From: Rhodopseudomonas palustris
GTDB taxonomy: Bacteria > Pseudomonadota > Alphaproteobacteria > Rhizobiales > Xanthobacteraceae
NCBI RefSeq assembly: GCF_003031265.1
Contig: NZ_CP019966.1
Coordinates: forward strand, 744,001 to 808,000
Reading direction: 5' to 3'
Length of the DNA stretch: 64,000 bases
The notes under the pieces are model-generated. The model made no database searches. It was not told the origin of the DNA and saw nothing but the letters and a program-made list of their open reading frames with translations. Made by a program: the position numbers and the translations under genes. This document shows positions 11,820 through 20,206 of the stretch, piece by piece (position 1 is the stretch's first letter; the number at the start of each line of letters is the position of its first letter).

Positions 11820-12947
11820 ATGGGCTCGATGCTACGGCATATCTATCGTCTCACCGGCAAGGAGCTGCGCAGCCTGTGGGCCGATCCCATCCTGCTCGGC
11901 TTCATCGTCTACGTCTTCAGCGTGGCGATCTACACGATTGCCACAGGCGCCAAGCTGGAAGTCGAGGCCGCGCGAGTTGCGGTGGTCGACGAGGATCACT
12001 CCGAACTGTCGCGCCGGATCGCCGCCGCGATGCTTCCGCCGCTGTTCCGCGCCGCCGAACCCATTGCTCCGTCCGAGATCGATTCTGCGATGGACACTGG
12101 TCGCTACGTGTTCGTCGTCGAAATCCCGCCGAAATTCGAATCCGACGCGCTTTCCGGCAAGAACCCGACCGTGCAGATCGATGTCGACGCCACCGCGATG
12201 GCGATCGCCGGCAATGGTGCGGTCGATATCCAGAACATCGTGCTGAATGAAACCGCAGCTTACCTGCGCAAGGATTCCGGCTCATCCCACGCGCCGGTCA
12301 ATCTGGTGATGCACGCCAAGTTCAATCCGAACCTGAACTCGGCATGGTTCACCTCGGTGATGCAGGTGATCAACAACATCGCGACGCTGTCGATCATTCT
12401 GACAGGCGCCGCGCTGATCCGCGAACGCGAGCGCGGCACCATCGAGCATCTCCTGGTGATGCCGGTGAGGCCGCTCGACATCATGCTGTCGAAGATCATC
12501 GCCAACGGCGCGGTGATTATCATCGCTGCGCTGCTGTCGCTGCAGTTCATGGTGAAAGGCGTGTTGAGTGTGCCGATCATCGGCTCGGTGCCGCTGTTCA
12601 CCTTCGGCATGGTTCTGTTTATGTTTTCGGTGACGGCGCTCGGTCTGCTGCTGGCGACTTACGCGCGCACGATGCCGCAGTTCGGCCTGCTGGCGATCCC
12701 GGTGATCGTCATTCTTTATCTTCTGTCCGGCGCCAGTACGCCGATCGAGACGATGCCGCCTTGGCTGCAATTCGTCATGCAGTTCACGCCGAACACGCAG
12801 TTCGTCTCGTTCTCGCAGGCTGTTCTGTACCGTGGTGCCGGGCTCGATCTGGTCTGGCGACAGCTTCTGGCGTTGCTCGTCATCGGCGTTGTCACGCTCG
12901 CGATCTGCCGCATCCGCTTCGCCAAGACCATCTCGTCCCAGGACTGA
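11820..12947 (+). CDS. YhhJ-type ABC-2 permease
   Basis: The 375 residues equal the length I recall for E. coli YhhJ. One N-terminal membrane helix (ILLGFIVYVFSVAIYTIATG), a periplasmic domain and a C-terminal ABC2_membrane bundle (about 180-370) are visible. The RERERGTIEHLLVMPVRP segment is a hallmark of this family. The ATG at 11820 follows the RbbA-like stop by two bases and sits behind an AGGAGG-like ribosome site in the previous gene's end; the longer open frame from 11676 overlaps that gene and is not credible. It completes the membrane part of the efflux pump. Confidence 0.92.
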   Translation: MGSMLRHIYRLTGKELRSLWADPILLGFIVYVFSVAIYTIATGAKLEVEAARVAVVDEDHSELSRRIAAAMLPPLFRAAEPIAPSEIDSAMDTGRYVFVVEIPPKFESDALSGKNPTVQIDVDATAMAIAGNGAVDIQNIVLNETAAYLRKDSGSSHAPVNLVMHAKFNPNLNSAWFTSVMQVINNIATLSIILTGAALIRERERGTIEHLLVMPVRPLDIMLSKIIANGAVIIIAALLSLQFMVKGVLSVPIIGSVPLFTFGMVLFMFSVTALGLLLATYARTMPQFGLLAIPVIVILYLLSGASTPIETMPPWLQFVMQFTPNTQFVSFSQAVLYRGAGLDLVWRQLLALLVIGVVTLAICRIRFAKTISSQD

Positions 12948-12954
12948 CGTCGCC

Positions 12955-13134
12955 TCAGGCGGACCAGCAGTCCTGCTCTTCGCGATACGCCTGCTCGTTG
13001 AGGCGGTCGGCGATATCGTCGGCGAGCTTCTTGCTCTTGGCTTCAGCAATCGGCTGACCGTCGCTGGTCTTCAGCGCGGTCTGGTCGGTTTCGATCGGGA
13101 AATCCTGCGGCTCGAGTTCCTTGCGTTCGCTCAT
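12955..13134 (-). CDS. Small hypothetical protein (59 aa)
   Basis: The ATG at 13134 is preceded by a strong ribosome site (GGGAGGAAACCGCC). The product is acidic and hydrophilic (starts MSERKELEPQDFPIETD), with no membrane segment and one cysteine near its end (QDCWSA). It is convergent with the ABC operon and divergent from the IclR gene. I recognise no domain. Confidence 0.7.
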   Translation of the reverse strand: MSERKELEPQDFPIETDQTALKTSDGQPIAEAKSKKLADDIADRLNEQAYREEQDCWSA

Positions 13135-13277
13135 GGCGGTTTCCTCCCGTCTTTCAACGCGCCACACCCGAAATCGGTTGCTTCCGGGGGTGAGCAGTTT
13201 TGTCCACATAATGGACGCGATCGCATTCAATTCGCAATAAATTGGACAATTAAGAAATTCTTCCCGATACTTGGAAT

Positions 13278-14153
13278 ATGACTGACGCCACGCGCATCCG
13301 CCCAACATTCATGCCCAGCCCCTCCGCCGAACCCATCCTCGCCGACAGCGCGAGTGATGGGGCGTTTGCGACGACGCTCGCGAAGGGACTTGTGGTGCTT
13401 GAGGCGTTCGAGGGCGGTGGGCTGCTCGGCAATATGGAAATCTCGGTCCGGACCGGGATTCCGCGGCCGACGGTGGCCCGGCTGACGCACACGCTCGCCG
13501 AGCTCGGTTACCTGAACTATGACGCGCGCATTGCCAAATACGCGGTGGGCGCCCGCGCGCTGCGGATGCTGCATCCGCTGCTCGCTGGTATGCCGTTCCG
13601 CCAGCTGGCGCGGCCGCTGATGCAGGATCTCGCCTACAGCGTGCGTGGCACCGTTTCGATCGGCCTGCTCGACGGGCCGTCGATGGTTTACGTCGAAACC
13701 GCGCGATCGGGCGATGTCGGGCCGCATACGCCCGACATCGGGATGCCGATACCTGTGGTGCGAACCGCAATGGGCCGGGCGGCTGCGTCGATCCTGCCGG
13801 AGGCCGAAGCCGCAAGGCTCGAACAGCAACTCGAAGCCGCCGATGGCGCGATGTGGGCGAGCTATCGCGATCTCTTCCACGACGGGCTGCGGCAATGCTC
13901 CGACCGGCAATTCTGTACTTGTTTCGGTGAATACCTGCCCGCGATCCATGCCATCGCGGCGCCGCTGTTCCGGCTGCGCGATCGCGCGTTTGCGATCAAT
14001 TGCGGCATCCCGGCGTTTCGACTGCAGCCGGGCCAGCTCGAAAACGAAATCGGACCGCGCGTGCGTGCGCTGGCGGAGAGCATCCGCGCGCTGGTCGTGC
14101 ATCCGGAGCCTGCTGCGCCGCGCGAGCGGCCGGCCAAAACTAATACGAGGTGA
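13278..14153 (+). CDS. IclR family transcriptional regulator
   Basis: The 291-residue protein has the IclR layout: an N-terminal winged helix-turn-helix (TTLAKGLVVLEAF, then SVRTGIPRPTVARLTHTLAELGYL, residues 30-85) and a C-terminal effector domain containing SIGLLDGPSMVYVE and CTCFGEYLPAIHAIAAPLF. The cysteine pair near residues 214-216 is noticeable. IclR proteins usually control catabolism or transport of organic acids or aromatics. The binding-protein gene 160 bases downstream on the same strand is the natural candidate target, although regulators of this kind also act elsewhere. Confidence 0.9.
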   Translation: MTDATRIRPTFMPSPSAEPILADSASDGAFATTLAKGLVVLEAFEGGGLLGNMEISVRTGIPRPTVARLTHTLAELGYLNYDARIAKYAVGARALRMLHPLLAGMPFRQLARPLMQDLAYSVRGTVSIGLLDGPSMVYVETARSGDVGPHTPDIGMPIPVVRTAMGRAAASILPEAEAARLEQQLEAADGAMWASYRDLFHDGLRQCSDRQFCTCFGEYLPAIHAIAAPLFRLRDRAFAINCGIPAFRLQPGQLENEIGPRVRALAESIRALVVHPEPAAPRERPAKTNTR

Positions 14154-14312
14154 GACGACGATCGCCTGCCGCTGCCTGGGCAGCGGCAGGTGCATGGTCG
14201 GACATCGCCCTGCAGGGAGAGATACCCGAACGTCGCGCTGTGCGGGAGTTGCGGCCGCGTTCATGCTTGGACTGACGTCGTGCCAGGGCGTCGAACCACA
14301 GGGAGGGACGCC

Positions 14313-15287
14313 ATGCCGATCACCCGCCGCCTGCTACTTGCCGGCACCGCCGCGGCCTTCGCGGCCCCTTCATGGCCGGTGTTTGCTGCACCCGACTGGC
14401 CCGCCCGCATCGTCAAGACGATCTCGCCTTATGGCGCCGGCGGCGCCAACGACATCTCGCTGCGGATCATCAACGATTTCCTCGAGCGCGAGCTGCACCA
14501 GCAATTCATCGTCGAAAATAAGCCGGGCGCCGGCACCCGCTTGGCCAACGAGATGGTCGCGCACAGCCAGCCTGATGGCTACACCTTCCTGTACGCCGCG
14601 GCGCCTTACGCCACGGCGGAGGCGCTGTTCGGCAAGCTCAACTATCAGCGCAGCGAATTGCGGCCGGTGGCGATGGCGGCGTTCGCGCCGATCTTTTTGA
14701 TCGTCAACGCCAAGTCCGATTTCAAGACGCTGCCGGACCTGGTCGCCTACGGCAAATCGAAGCCGGAGGGGCTGACGTTCGGCTCTCCAGGGCCCGGCTC
14801 GCAGCCGCATCTTGCGGCCGAGCTGCTGTTCAAGACCGCCGGCGTCAAAGGCCTCAACGTGCCGCTGCGCGGCGATGCCGCGGCCTATACCGAACTCCAT
14901 GCGGGACGCGTCGACGCCACCTTCACGGCCATCAGCTCGGCACTGCCGCACATCCAGGCCGGGAATTTCCGTGTGCTTGGCGCCGGCTCGGCCCAGCGCA
15001 GCGCGATCTATCCGGACGCGCCGACGCTGGTCGAGCTGGGCTTTCCGCAGATCGTCGCCGCCGGTTGGTACGGCTTCATGGCGCCGGCTGCAACGCCTGC
15101 GCCCATCATCGACCGGATGCAGGACGCGGTGCTGCGAGCACTCGGCGATACCGAGGTGAAGAAGAAGCTGATCGCTCAGGGCCTCGAAGCGCACGGACTG
15201 AATGGCTCGGAGTTCGCGGCCTTTATCGATGCCGAGACCGCGAAGTGGAGCCGCGTGATCGAGGAGGCCGGACTGCGAGAGAACTGA
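14313..15287 (+). CDS. Bug/TctC family periplasmic solute-binding protein
   Basis: The 324-residue protein begins with a signal peptide that has a double arginine (MPITRRLLLAGTAAAFAAP, cleavage probably after VFA), so Tat export is possible. The mature part has the family's WPARIVKTISPYGAGGANDI start and FIVENKPGAGTRLANEMVAHSQPDGYT. These proteins bind carboxylates or aromatics and normally serve a TctAB transporter, but none is present beside it, which is common for this family. The ATG at 14313 has a GGGAGGGACG ribosome site; the frame from 14190 has none. The ligand cannot be deduced. Confidence 0.9.
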   Translation: MPITRRLLLAGTAAAFAAPSWPVFAAPDWPARIVKTISPYGAGGANDISLRIINDFLERELHQQFIVENKPGAGTRLANEMVAHSQPDGYTFLYAAAPYATAEALFGKLNYQRSELRPVAMAAFAPIFLIVNAKSDFKTLPDLVAYGKSKPEGLTFGSPGPGSQPHLAAELLFKTAGVKGLNVPLRGDAAAYTELHAGRVDATFTAISSALPHIQAGNFRVLGAGSAQRSAIYPDAPTLVELGFPQIVAAGWYGFMAPAATPAPIIDRMQDAVLRALGDTEVKKKLIAQGLEAHGLNGSEFAAFIDAETAKWSRVIEEAGLREN

Positions 15288-15370
15288 CCGGACCGGCGCA
15301 ATAACGCCGGCCGTCGCTGCGTCGTTGACGAGTGAAACGAGCTTTCCAGAGGCTCAACGTATAGAGTCTC

Positions 15371-15401
15371 GATTGCTTCGTCGCTCGCTCCTCGCAAAGA
15401 C
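15371..15401. repeat. Degenerate half copy of repeat family A
   Basis: GATTGCTTCGTCGCTCGCTC followed by CTCGCAAAGAC matches one arm of the family A element at 130-210. The opposite arm is not recognisable, and CAAAGAC replaces CAATGAC. It lies between the convergent binding-protein and PPOX genes. Confidence 0.6.
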
Positions 15402-15422
15402 GGTGGACGTGCGGGAGGCAAG

Positions 15423-16070
15423 CTACCACATCGACGCCTTGGCGCGTTCGGGCCAGGCGCGGTCGTATGCTTCGCCACCGACGCGGCCTTCGGTCATCGA
15501 AGCGAGGATTTCGCCGGGCGTCGGCAGCGATTCCTGTGCGACCTGCTTGCTCGGGTCCCACAGTCCGGAGCGGATCAGCGCGCGGCCGCATTGGAAGTAG
15601 ATTTCCTCGACCGTCATCACGATCACGGTGCGCGGCGCCTTGCCTTCCACGTCGAACGACATCCGCAATGCCTCGTCGGCGGTGACGTAGCCGCGGCCGT
15701 TGATGCGCAGGGCGTTGATCGAGCCGGGGATCAGCAGCATCAGCGCGATGCGCGGATCGCGCACGACGTTGCGCAGTGAATCGATCCGGTTGTTGCCGCG
15801 GCGGTCGGGGATCAGCAGCGTGGTGTCGTCATGCACACGAATGAAGCCGGGGACGTCGCCGCGGGGCGAGCAATCGAGTCCTTCGGGTCCAACGGTGGCG
15901 AGCGCAGCGAACGGCGACTTCTCGATCAGCGTGCGATAGGGCGGCGTGATCCAGTGCGCCACCTTTTCGGTGGAGGCGTCGTTCGGCACGCCATAGATCG
16001 CCTCCAGCGCCTCGACCGTGTCGAGCGCAGGGAAGGCGGTGCGGCGGTCGTCAGGGCTGCGGGCGTCCAT
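15423..16070 (-). CDS. Pyridoxamine 5'-phosphate oxidase-like (PPOX) FMN flavoprotein
   Basis: The 215-residue product belongs to the FMN-dependent PPOX split-barrel proteins of the MSMEG_1061 type (FAALATVGPEGLDCSPRGDVPGF, then LIPDRRGNNRIDSLRNVVRDPRIALMLLIPG). Such proteins bind flavin and catalyse varied reductions; no substrate can be named. The ATG at 16070 lies inside the end of phnN (20-base overlap), so it is probably the last gene of the C-P lyase operon, but nothing ties it biochemically to phosphonates. Alternative in-frame starts exist up to 16151. Confidence 0.82.
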   Translation of the reverse strand: MDARSPDDRRTAFPALDTVEALEAIYGVPNDASTEKVAHWITPPYRTLIEKSPFAALATVGPEGLDCSPRGDVPGFIRVHDDTTLLIPDRRGNNRIDSLRNVVRDPRIALMLLIPGSINALRINGRGYVTADEALRMSFDVEGKAPRTVIVMTVEEIYFQCGRALIRSGLWDPSKQVAQESLPTPGEILASMTEGRVGGEAYDRAWPERAKASMW

Positions 16071-16635
16071 GGCGGATGATCTCCAACAAGTCTTGAGCGT
16101 GGGCGATCGGATCGCCGACATTGCTGATGGTGACGTCGGGATGCGCCGCAACGCTGCGCCCGACGCGATCGGTGATGCTGCCGTCGCTGGCGCGGGCCCG
16201 CGTCGCGATCCGCGCGGCCAGCACCTCGGCCGGCGCCGTGATCAGCACGACGACGACCTTGGCGTAAGCGGTTCGCGCAGGGTCGATCACCATCCGGGAT
16301 ACGTTGGCCACCACGGTCCGTCCGGCGCGGATGTCGTCATCGAGACTGCGCGGCAGACCGTAGGCATGGCCGTGGGCGCGCCAAGACAGCGCGAAATCGC
16401 CGGCGGCTTCGAGGCGGCTGAAGTCCTCCGGCGTGACCTGCAGATTGTCTTCGGCCGCAGAGGCTTCGCGGGTGACGGTGCGGCGCGCAAAAACGATCGT
16501 TGCATCATCGGCACCGAGCGTGCGGGCGGCATTGATCAGCGTGTCCTTGCCGGCGCCGGAGGGGCCGACCACCAGCACCAGCCGCCCCGGGCCGATCAGT
16601 TTCGTCGTCTGCTCCGCCACCGCGATATCGGTCAT
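16051..16635 (-). CDS. phnN: Ribose 1,5-bisphosphate phosphokinase PhnN
   Basis: PhnN uses ATP to turn ribose 1,5-bisphosphate into PRPP, the last step that returns the C-P lyase sugar product to metabolism. The 194-residue protein is guanylate-kinase-like: Walker A GPSGAGKDT near residue 24 and RRTVTREASAAEDN in the phosphate-binding region. It overlaps phnM by 4 bases upstream and the PPOX gene downstream. Confidence 0.93.
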   Translation of the reverse strand: MTDIAVAEQTTKLIGPGRLVLVVGPSGAGKDTLINAARTLGADDATIVFARRTVTREASAAEDNLQVTPEDFSRLEAAGDFALSWRAHGHAYGLPRSLDDDIRAGRTVVANVSRMVIDPARTAYAKVVVVLITAPAEVLAARIATRARASDGSITDRVGRSVAAHPDVTISNVGDPIAHAQDLLEIIRHGRPQP

Positions 16636-17810
16636 GCCACGCGCTGTCCTTCGCGCCAGACGCTGCGCACCGCCGGCACATCATGAGCGACGTGGACGCG
16701 GATCAGGTCGGCGCGCTTGCCCGTGGAGATTTCGCCGCGGTCGTTGAGGCCGACCGCTTCGGCCGGCGCCTTGGTGACGGTGCGGATCGCGGCGGCAAGG
16801 TCGATCGCCGGCGCGCGCATCGGCAATTGCAACGCCGCGATCAACAGGCTCGACGGGATGTAGTCCGACGACAGGATGTCGAGCAGTCCCTCGTGTGCCA
16901 GATCGATCGCCGCGATGTTGCCGGAGTGCGAGCCGCCGCGCACCACGTTGGGCGCGCCCATCAGGATGTCGATGCCGGCCTGGTGCAGTTCGCGCGCCGC
17001 TTCCAGCGTGGTCGGGAATTCGGCGACCGCGACCCGGTCGCGGATCGCGTCGGCGACGTTCTCCGGCGTGGTGTCGTCGTGGCTCGCCAGCGGAATCTCG
17101 TAGCGATGCGCCAGCTCGACGATCGCCCGCATATTGGCGTCGGCGTAGTTTTCTTTGCAGTACACCCGGCGTGCGAACATCACGTCGAGCTCGGCGTCGG
17201 TCATGCCGGCGCCCTTGCCGCGGTAGTAATCGCGCAGCTTTTCCTCGTCGCGGAACTGGCGTTGGCCCGGCGTATGATCCATCAGCGACATCAGCCGGAT
17301 GTCGGGGCGGTCGATCAGCTCCTTGGCCTCCGCCACCACGTTCGGCATCGGGATTTCACAGCGCAGATGGAGGAAGTGATCGGCGCGCAGCAGCTGCGCG
17401 TCACGCGCCGTCGAGATCGCGCCGGCCAGCACGATCGCCTGGCCATCGACCTCCTCGGCACCTTCCTCGCGCCACACCCGGAGCGAGTCGAGTACCGTGG
17501 TGATGCCGCAGGTGGCGAGCTGGCCGTCATAGGACACCACGGCGGCGACCGGATTCCACTGCACCTTGGGCCGCGGCGTGTAGTGCGCCTCGAGATGATC
17601 GGTGTGCAGCTCGACGAGGCCGGGCATCACCAGATCGCCTTGCATGTCCTTGGCGCCCTTGGGCGCGTCGCCTTCGCCGATTTCCGCGATCACGCCATCG
17701 GCGATCACGACCCAGCCGTGCTCGATCACCCGGTCGGCCAGCACCAGCCGGGCATTGCCCAGCACCATCTCCTGCGAATTGGTCATGGTCTCGTTCATTC
17801 CATTGGTCAT
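16632..17810 (-). CDS. phnM: PhnM, alpha-D-ribose 1-methylphosphonate 5-triphosphate diphosphatase (copy 1)
   Basis: PhnM removes pyrophosphate from ribose 1-methylphosphonate 5-triphosphate to make the PhnJ substrate. The 392-residue amidohydrolase has metal motif VELHTDHLEAHYTPRP near residue 66, SHDDTTPENV near 242 and GAPNVVRGGSHSGN. The first motif resembles the E. coli type more than the second PhnM at 27864-29057 does. Its start overlaps the phnL stop (ATGA), so the two are translationally coupled; downstream in-frame ATGs at codons 5, 9 and 15 make the exact start uncertain. Confidence 0.92.
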   Translation of the reverse strand: MTNGMNETMTNSQEMVLGNARLVLADRVIEHGWVVIADGVIAEIGEGDAPKGAKDMQGDLVMPGLVELHTDHLEAHYTPRPKVQWNPVAAVVSYDGQLATCGITTVLDSLRVWREEGAEEVDGQAIVLAGAISTARDAQLLRADHFLHLRCEIPMPNVVAEAKELIDRPDIRLMSLMDHTPGQRQFRDEEKLRDYYRGKGAGMTDAELDVMFARRVYCKENYADANMRAIVELAHRYEIPLASHDDTTPENVADAIRDRVAVAEFPTTLEAARELHQAGIDILMGAPNVVRGGSHSGNIAAIDLAHEGLLDILSSDYIPSSLLIAALQLPMRAPAIDLAAAIRTVTKAPAEAVGLNDRGEISTGKRADLIRVHVAHDVPAVRSVWREGQRVA

Positions 17811-18517
17811 GCGGCGGCGGCAAACGAGGTCACGTCGACGATGCGGTCCGCGATGATCTCACGGATCTCGTCGTCGTGCACGATGGCGATGATCGCGGCG
17901 CCCTGCGCCTTGGTCTCGGCGATCAGCTCGACCACCACGGCGCGATTCTTGGCGTCGAGCGATGCTGTCGGCTCGTCGAGCAGCAGGATCGGTGTGTGCG
18001 AAATGAAGCCGCGGGCGATGTTGACGCGCTGTTGTTCGCCGCCCGAGAACGTCGCCGGCGGCAGCGTCCACAGCCTCTCCGGAATGTTGAGCCGGCGCAG
18101 CAGCACGCCGGCCTGTTCGCGCGCCGCCTCGCGAGCCGTGCCCTGCACGATCAGCGGCTCGGCGACGACGTCGAGCGCCGCGACGCGGGGGACGGCGCGT
18201 AGAAATTGGCTGACATAGCCGATGCTGCCGCGCCGAGCGGCAAGGATCTGGCGCGGCTGCGCGGTGGCGATGTCGAGCGTACCGCCCTCATGGGCGATAC
18301 GGATCGCGCCGGAGTCACAGCGATAATTGCCGAAGATCATTTTCAGGATCGACGATTTGCCCGCGCCGGAGGGGCCGGACAGCACGACGCATTCGCCGGG
18401 CTGAACCTGGAAGCTGACGCCGCGCACCACCGGCAGCGTGACGCCGCCCTGCAGATGCATGACGAAACTCTTCTGGGCGTTATCGACGACGAGAGCGGGA
18501 GCTTGGGTCATGGTCAT
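17807..18517 (-). CDS. phnL: PhnL, ABC-type ATPase of the C-P lyase complex
   Basis: PhnL is an ABC-family protein needed for C-P lyase function; it has no membrane partner and is thought to act on the core complex. The 236 residues show Walker A GPSGAGKSS near 49, signature FSGGEQQRVNIARGFI and Walker B ILLLDEPTASLDAKN. The ATG at 18517 overlaps the phnK stop by one base; a GTG at 18520 could also serve. It lies in the middle of a tightly overlapping operon. Confidence 0.94.
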   Translation of the reverse strand: MTMTQAPALVVDNAQKSFVMHLQGGVTLPVVRGVSFQVQPGECVVLSGPSGAGKSSILKMIFGNYRCDSGAIRIAHEGGTLDIATAQPRQILAARRGSIGYVSQFLRAVPRVAALDVVAEPLIVQGTAREAAREQAGVLLRRLNIPERLWTLPPATFSGGEQQRVNIARGFISHTPILLLDEPTASLDAKNRAVVVELIAETKAQGAAIIAIVHDDEIREIIADRIVDVTSFAAAA

Positions 18518-19335
18518 CACGCCGGCAGGATCGAGGAGACGAGCAGTTGCGTATAGGGTTCGCGCGGATCGTCGAGCACCTGGTCGGTCAGCCCGGTCTC
18601 GATGACGCGGCCGGATTTCATCACCAGGATGCGGTGCGATAGCAGCCGCGCGACCGCGAGATCGTGGGTGACGACGATCGCGGCGAGCCCAAGTTCGGCC
18701 ACCAGGCTGCGGACCAAATCAAGCAGCCGCGCCTGCACCGAGACGTCCAGTCCCCCGGTCGGCTCGTCCATGAAGATGAGGCGCGGATCGGTGACGAGGT
18801 TACGGGCGATCTGCAGCCGCTGCCGCATGCCGCCCGAATAGGTGCGCGGCGCGTCGTCGATGCGGCCGGTGTCGATCTCGACCCGCTCCAGCCAGTCGTT
18901 GGCGACGCTGCGGATCTTGCCGTAGTGATTCCAGCCGACCGCCATCAGCCGCTCACCGACATTGGCGCCGGCGGAGACCGCCATGCGCAGGCCCTGTGCG
19001 GGATCCTGATGCACGAAGCCCCAATCGGTGCGCAGCAGCAGCCGGCGTTCGGCTTCGCCGAGTTCGGCAAGATCGCGCAGGATGCCGTCACGCATCCGGT
19101 AGGACACGCGACCGGCGCTCGGCGTCATCTGCCCCGACAGCATCTGCAGCAGGGTCGATTTGCCGGACCCGGATTCGCCGACGATCGCCAGCACTTCGCC
19201 GGGGAAGAGCTCGAACGACACGGCGCGACAGGCATCGATCCGGCCGTAGCGTTTCGACAGGCCGTCGGCGATCAGCAGCGGCTGATCGGCCGCGGTGAAG
19301 GCGCCCGGTGCGGCGGACGAGATGCGATCAAGCAT
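18517..19335 (-). CDS. phnK: PhnK, ABC-type ATPase of the C-P lyase complex
   Basis: PhnK binds the PhnGHIJ core near PhnJ and couples ATP use to the reaction. The 272-residue protein has Walker A GESGSGKST near residue 53, the PhnK-typical FVHQDPAQGLRMAVSAGANVGERLM, signature YSGGMRQRLQIARNLV and Walker B LIFMDEPTGGLDVSVQ. It overlaps phnJ by 8 bases. Confidence 0.95.
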   Translation of the reverse strand: MLDRISSAAPGAFTAADQPLLIADGLSKRYGRIDACRAVSFELFPGEVLAIVGESGSGKSTLLQMLSGQMTPSAGRVSYRMRDGILRDLAELGEAERRLLLRTDWGFVHQDPAQGLRMAVSAGANVGERLMAVGWNHYGKIRSVANDWLERVEIDTGRIDDAPRTYSGGMRQRLQIARNLVTDPRLIFMDEPTGGLDVSVQARLLDLVRSLVAELGLAAIVVTHDLAVARLLSHRILVMKSGRVIETGLTDQVLDDPREPYTQLLVSSILPA

Positions 19336-20206
19336 GGACGCTCTCCATCGGTGCGGTTTCGCTGCCGGTGTGGCCCTGGGCGCGGCGGCCTTCGCAATAA
19401 TCGGTGTCGGAGCAGACGAACATCCGGCTGCCGGCGTTATCGGTGACGATCTCGTCGAGATAGGAATCGTCGGCGCCGCACAGCGCGCAGCAGCCGTCCT
19501 GGCGATAGCGCGTGAACGGATGGTCCTCGAAATCCAGCGACACCACCTGGGTGTAGGGCGGGATTGCGTAGATCCGCTTCTCGCGGCCGGCGCCGAACAG
19601 TTGCAGCGCTGGACAATTGTCCATCTTCGGATTGTCGAACTTCGGCGTCGGCGACGGGTCCATCACGTAGCGGCCGGCGACCTTCACCGGGTAGGCATAG
19701 GCGGTGGCGATGTGACCGAACTTGGCGATGTCCTCGTAAAGCTTGACGTGCATCAGACCGTATTCGGCGAGCGCATGCATGCGCCGCGTCTCGGTCTCGC
19801 GCGGCTCCAGAAAGCGCAGCGGCTCCGGGATCGGCACTTGATACACCAGCACCTGGCCTTCATGCAGCGGCGTCTCGGGAATCCGGTGCCGGGTCTGGAT
19901 CACGCTCGCGTCCGGCGTTGCCGTCGTGGTTGCGACGCCGGCCGTCTTGGCGAAGAATTTCCGGATCGAGATCGCGTTGGTGGTGTCGTCGCTGCCCTGG
20001 TCGATCACCTTCAGCGTATCGTCCGGGCCGAGGATCGACGCCGTCACCTGAACGCCGCCGGTGCCCCAGCCATAAGGCATCGGCATCTCGCGGCTGGCGA
20101 ACGGCACCTGATAGCCGGGGATTGCGATCGCTTTCAGGATCGCGCGGCGGATCATCCGCTTGGTCTGCTCATCGAGATAAGCGAAGTTGTAAGTCGCCTC
20201 GGTCAT
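19328..20206 (-). CDS. phnJ: PhnJ, carbon-phosphorus lyase (radical SAM)
   Basis: PhnJ cleaves the C-P bond of ribose 1-methylphosphonate 5-phosphate by radical chemistry, giving methane and the 1,2-cyclic phosphate. The 292-residue protein keeps the family's unusual C-terminal cysteines: GCCALCGAD near residue 240, then MFVCSDTDYC near 265-275, which hold the 4Fe-4S cluster and the catalytic thiyl cysteine. The N-terminal YNFAYLDEQTKRMIRRAILKA is diagnostic. The ATG at 20206 overlaps the phnI stop (ATGA). All residues expected for activity are visible. Confidence 0.96.
   Translation of the reverse strand: MTEATYNFAYLDEQTKRMIRRAILKAIAIPGYQVPFASREMPMPYGWGTGGVQVTASILGPDDTLKVIDQGSDDTTNAISIRKFFAKTAGVATTTATPDASVIQTRHRIPETPLHEGQVLVYQVPIPEPLRFLEPRETETRRMHALAEYGLMHVKLYEDIAKFGHIATAYAYPVKVAGRYVMDPSPTPKFDNPKMDNCPALQLFGAGREKRIYAIPPYTQVVSLDFEDHPFTRYRQDGCCALCGADDSYLDEIVTDNAGSRMFVCSDTDYCEGRRAQGHTGSETAPMESVHA

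Noticed and set aside
16683..18218. 511-codon plus-strand frame over phnM/phnL
   Set aside because: Antisense to two clear genes; composition (VGDDADRV-like runs) marks it as a shadow.
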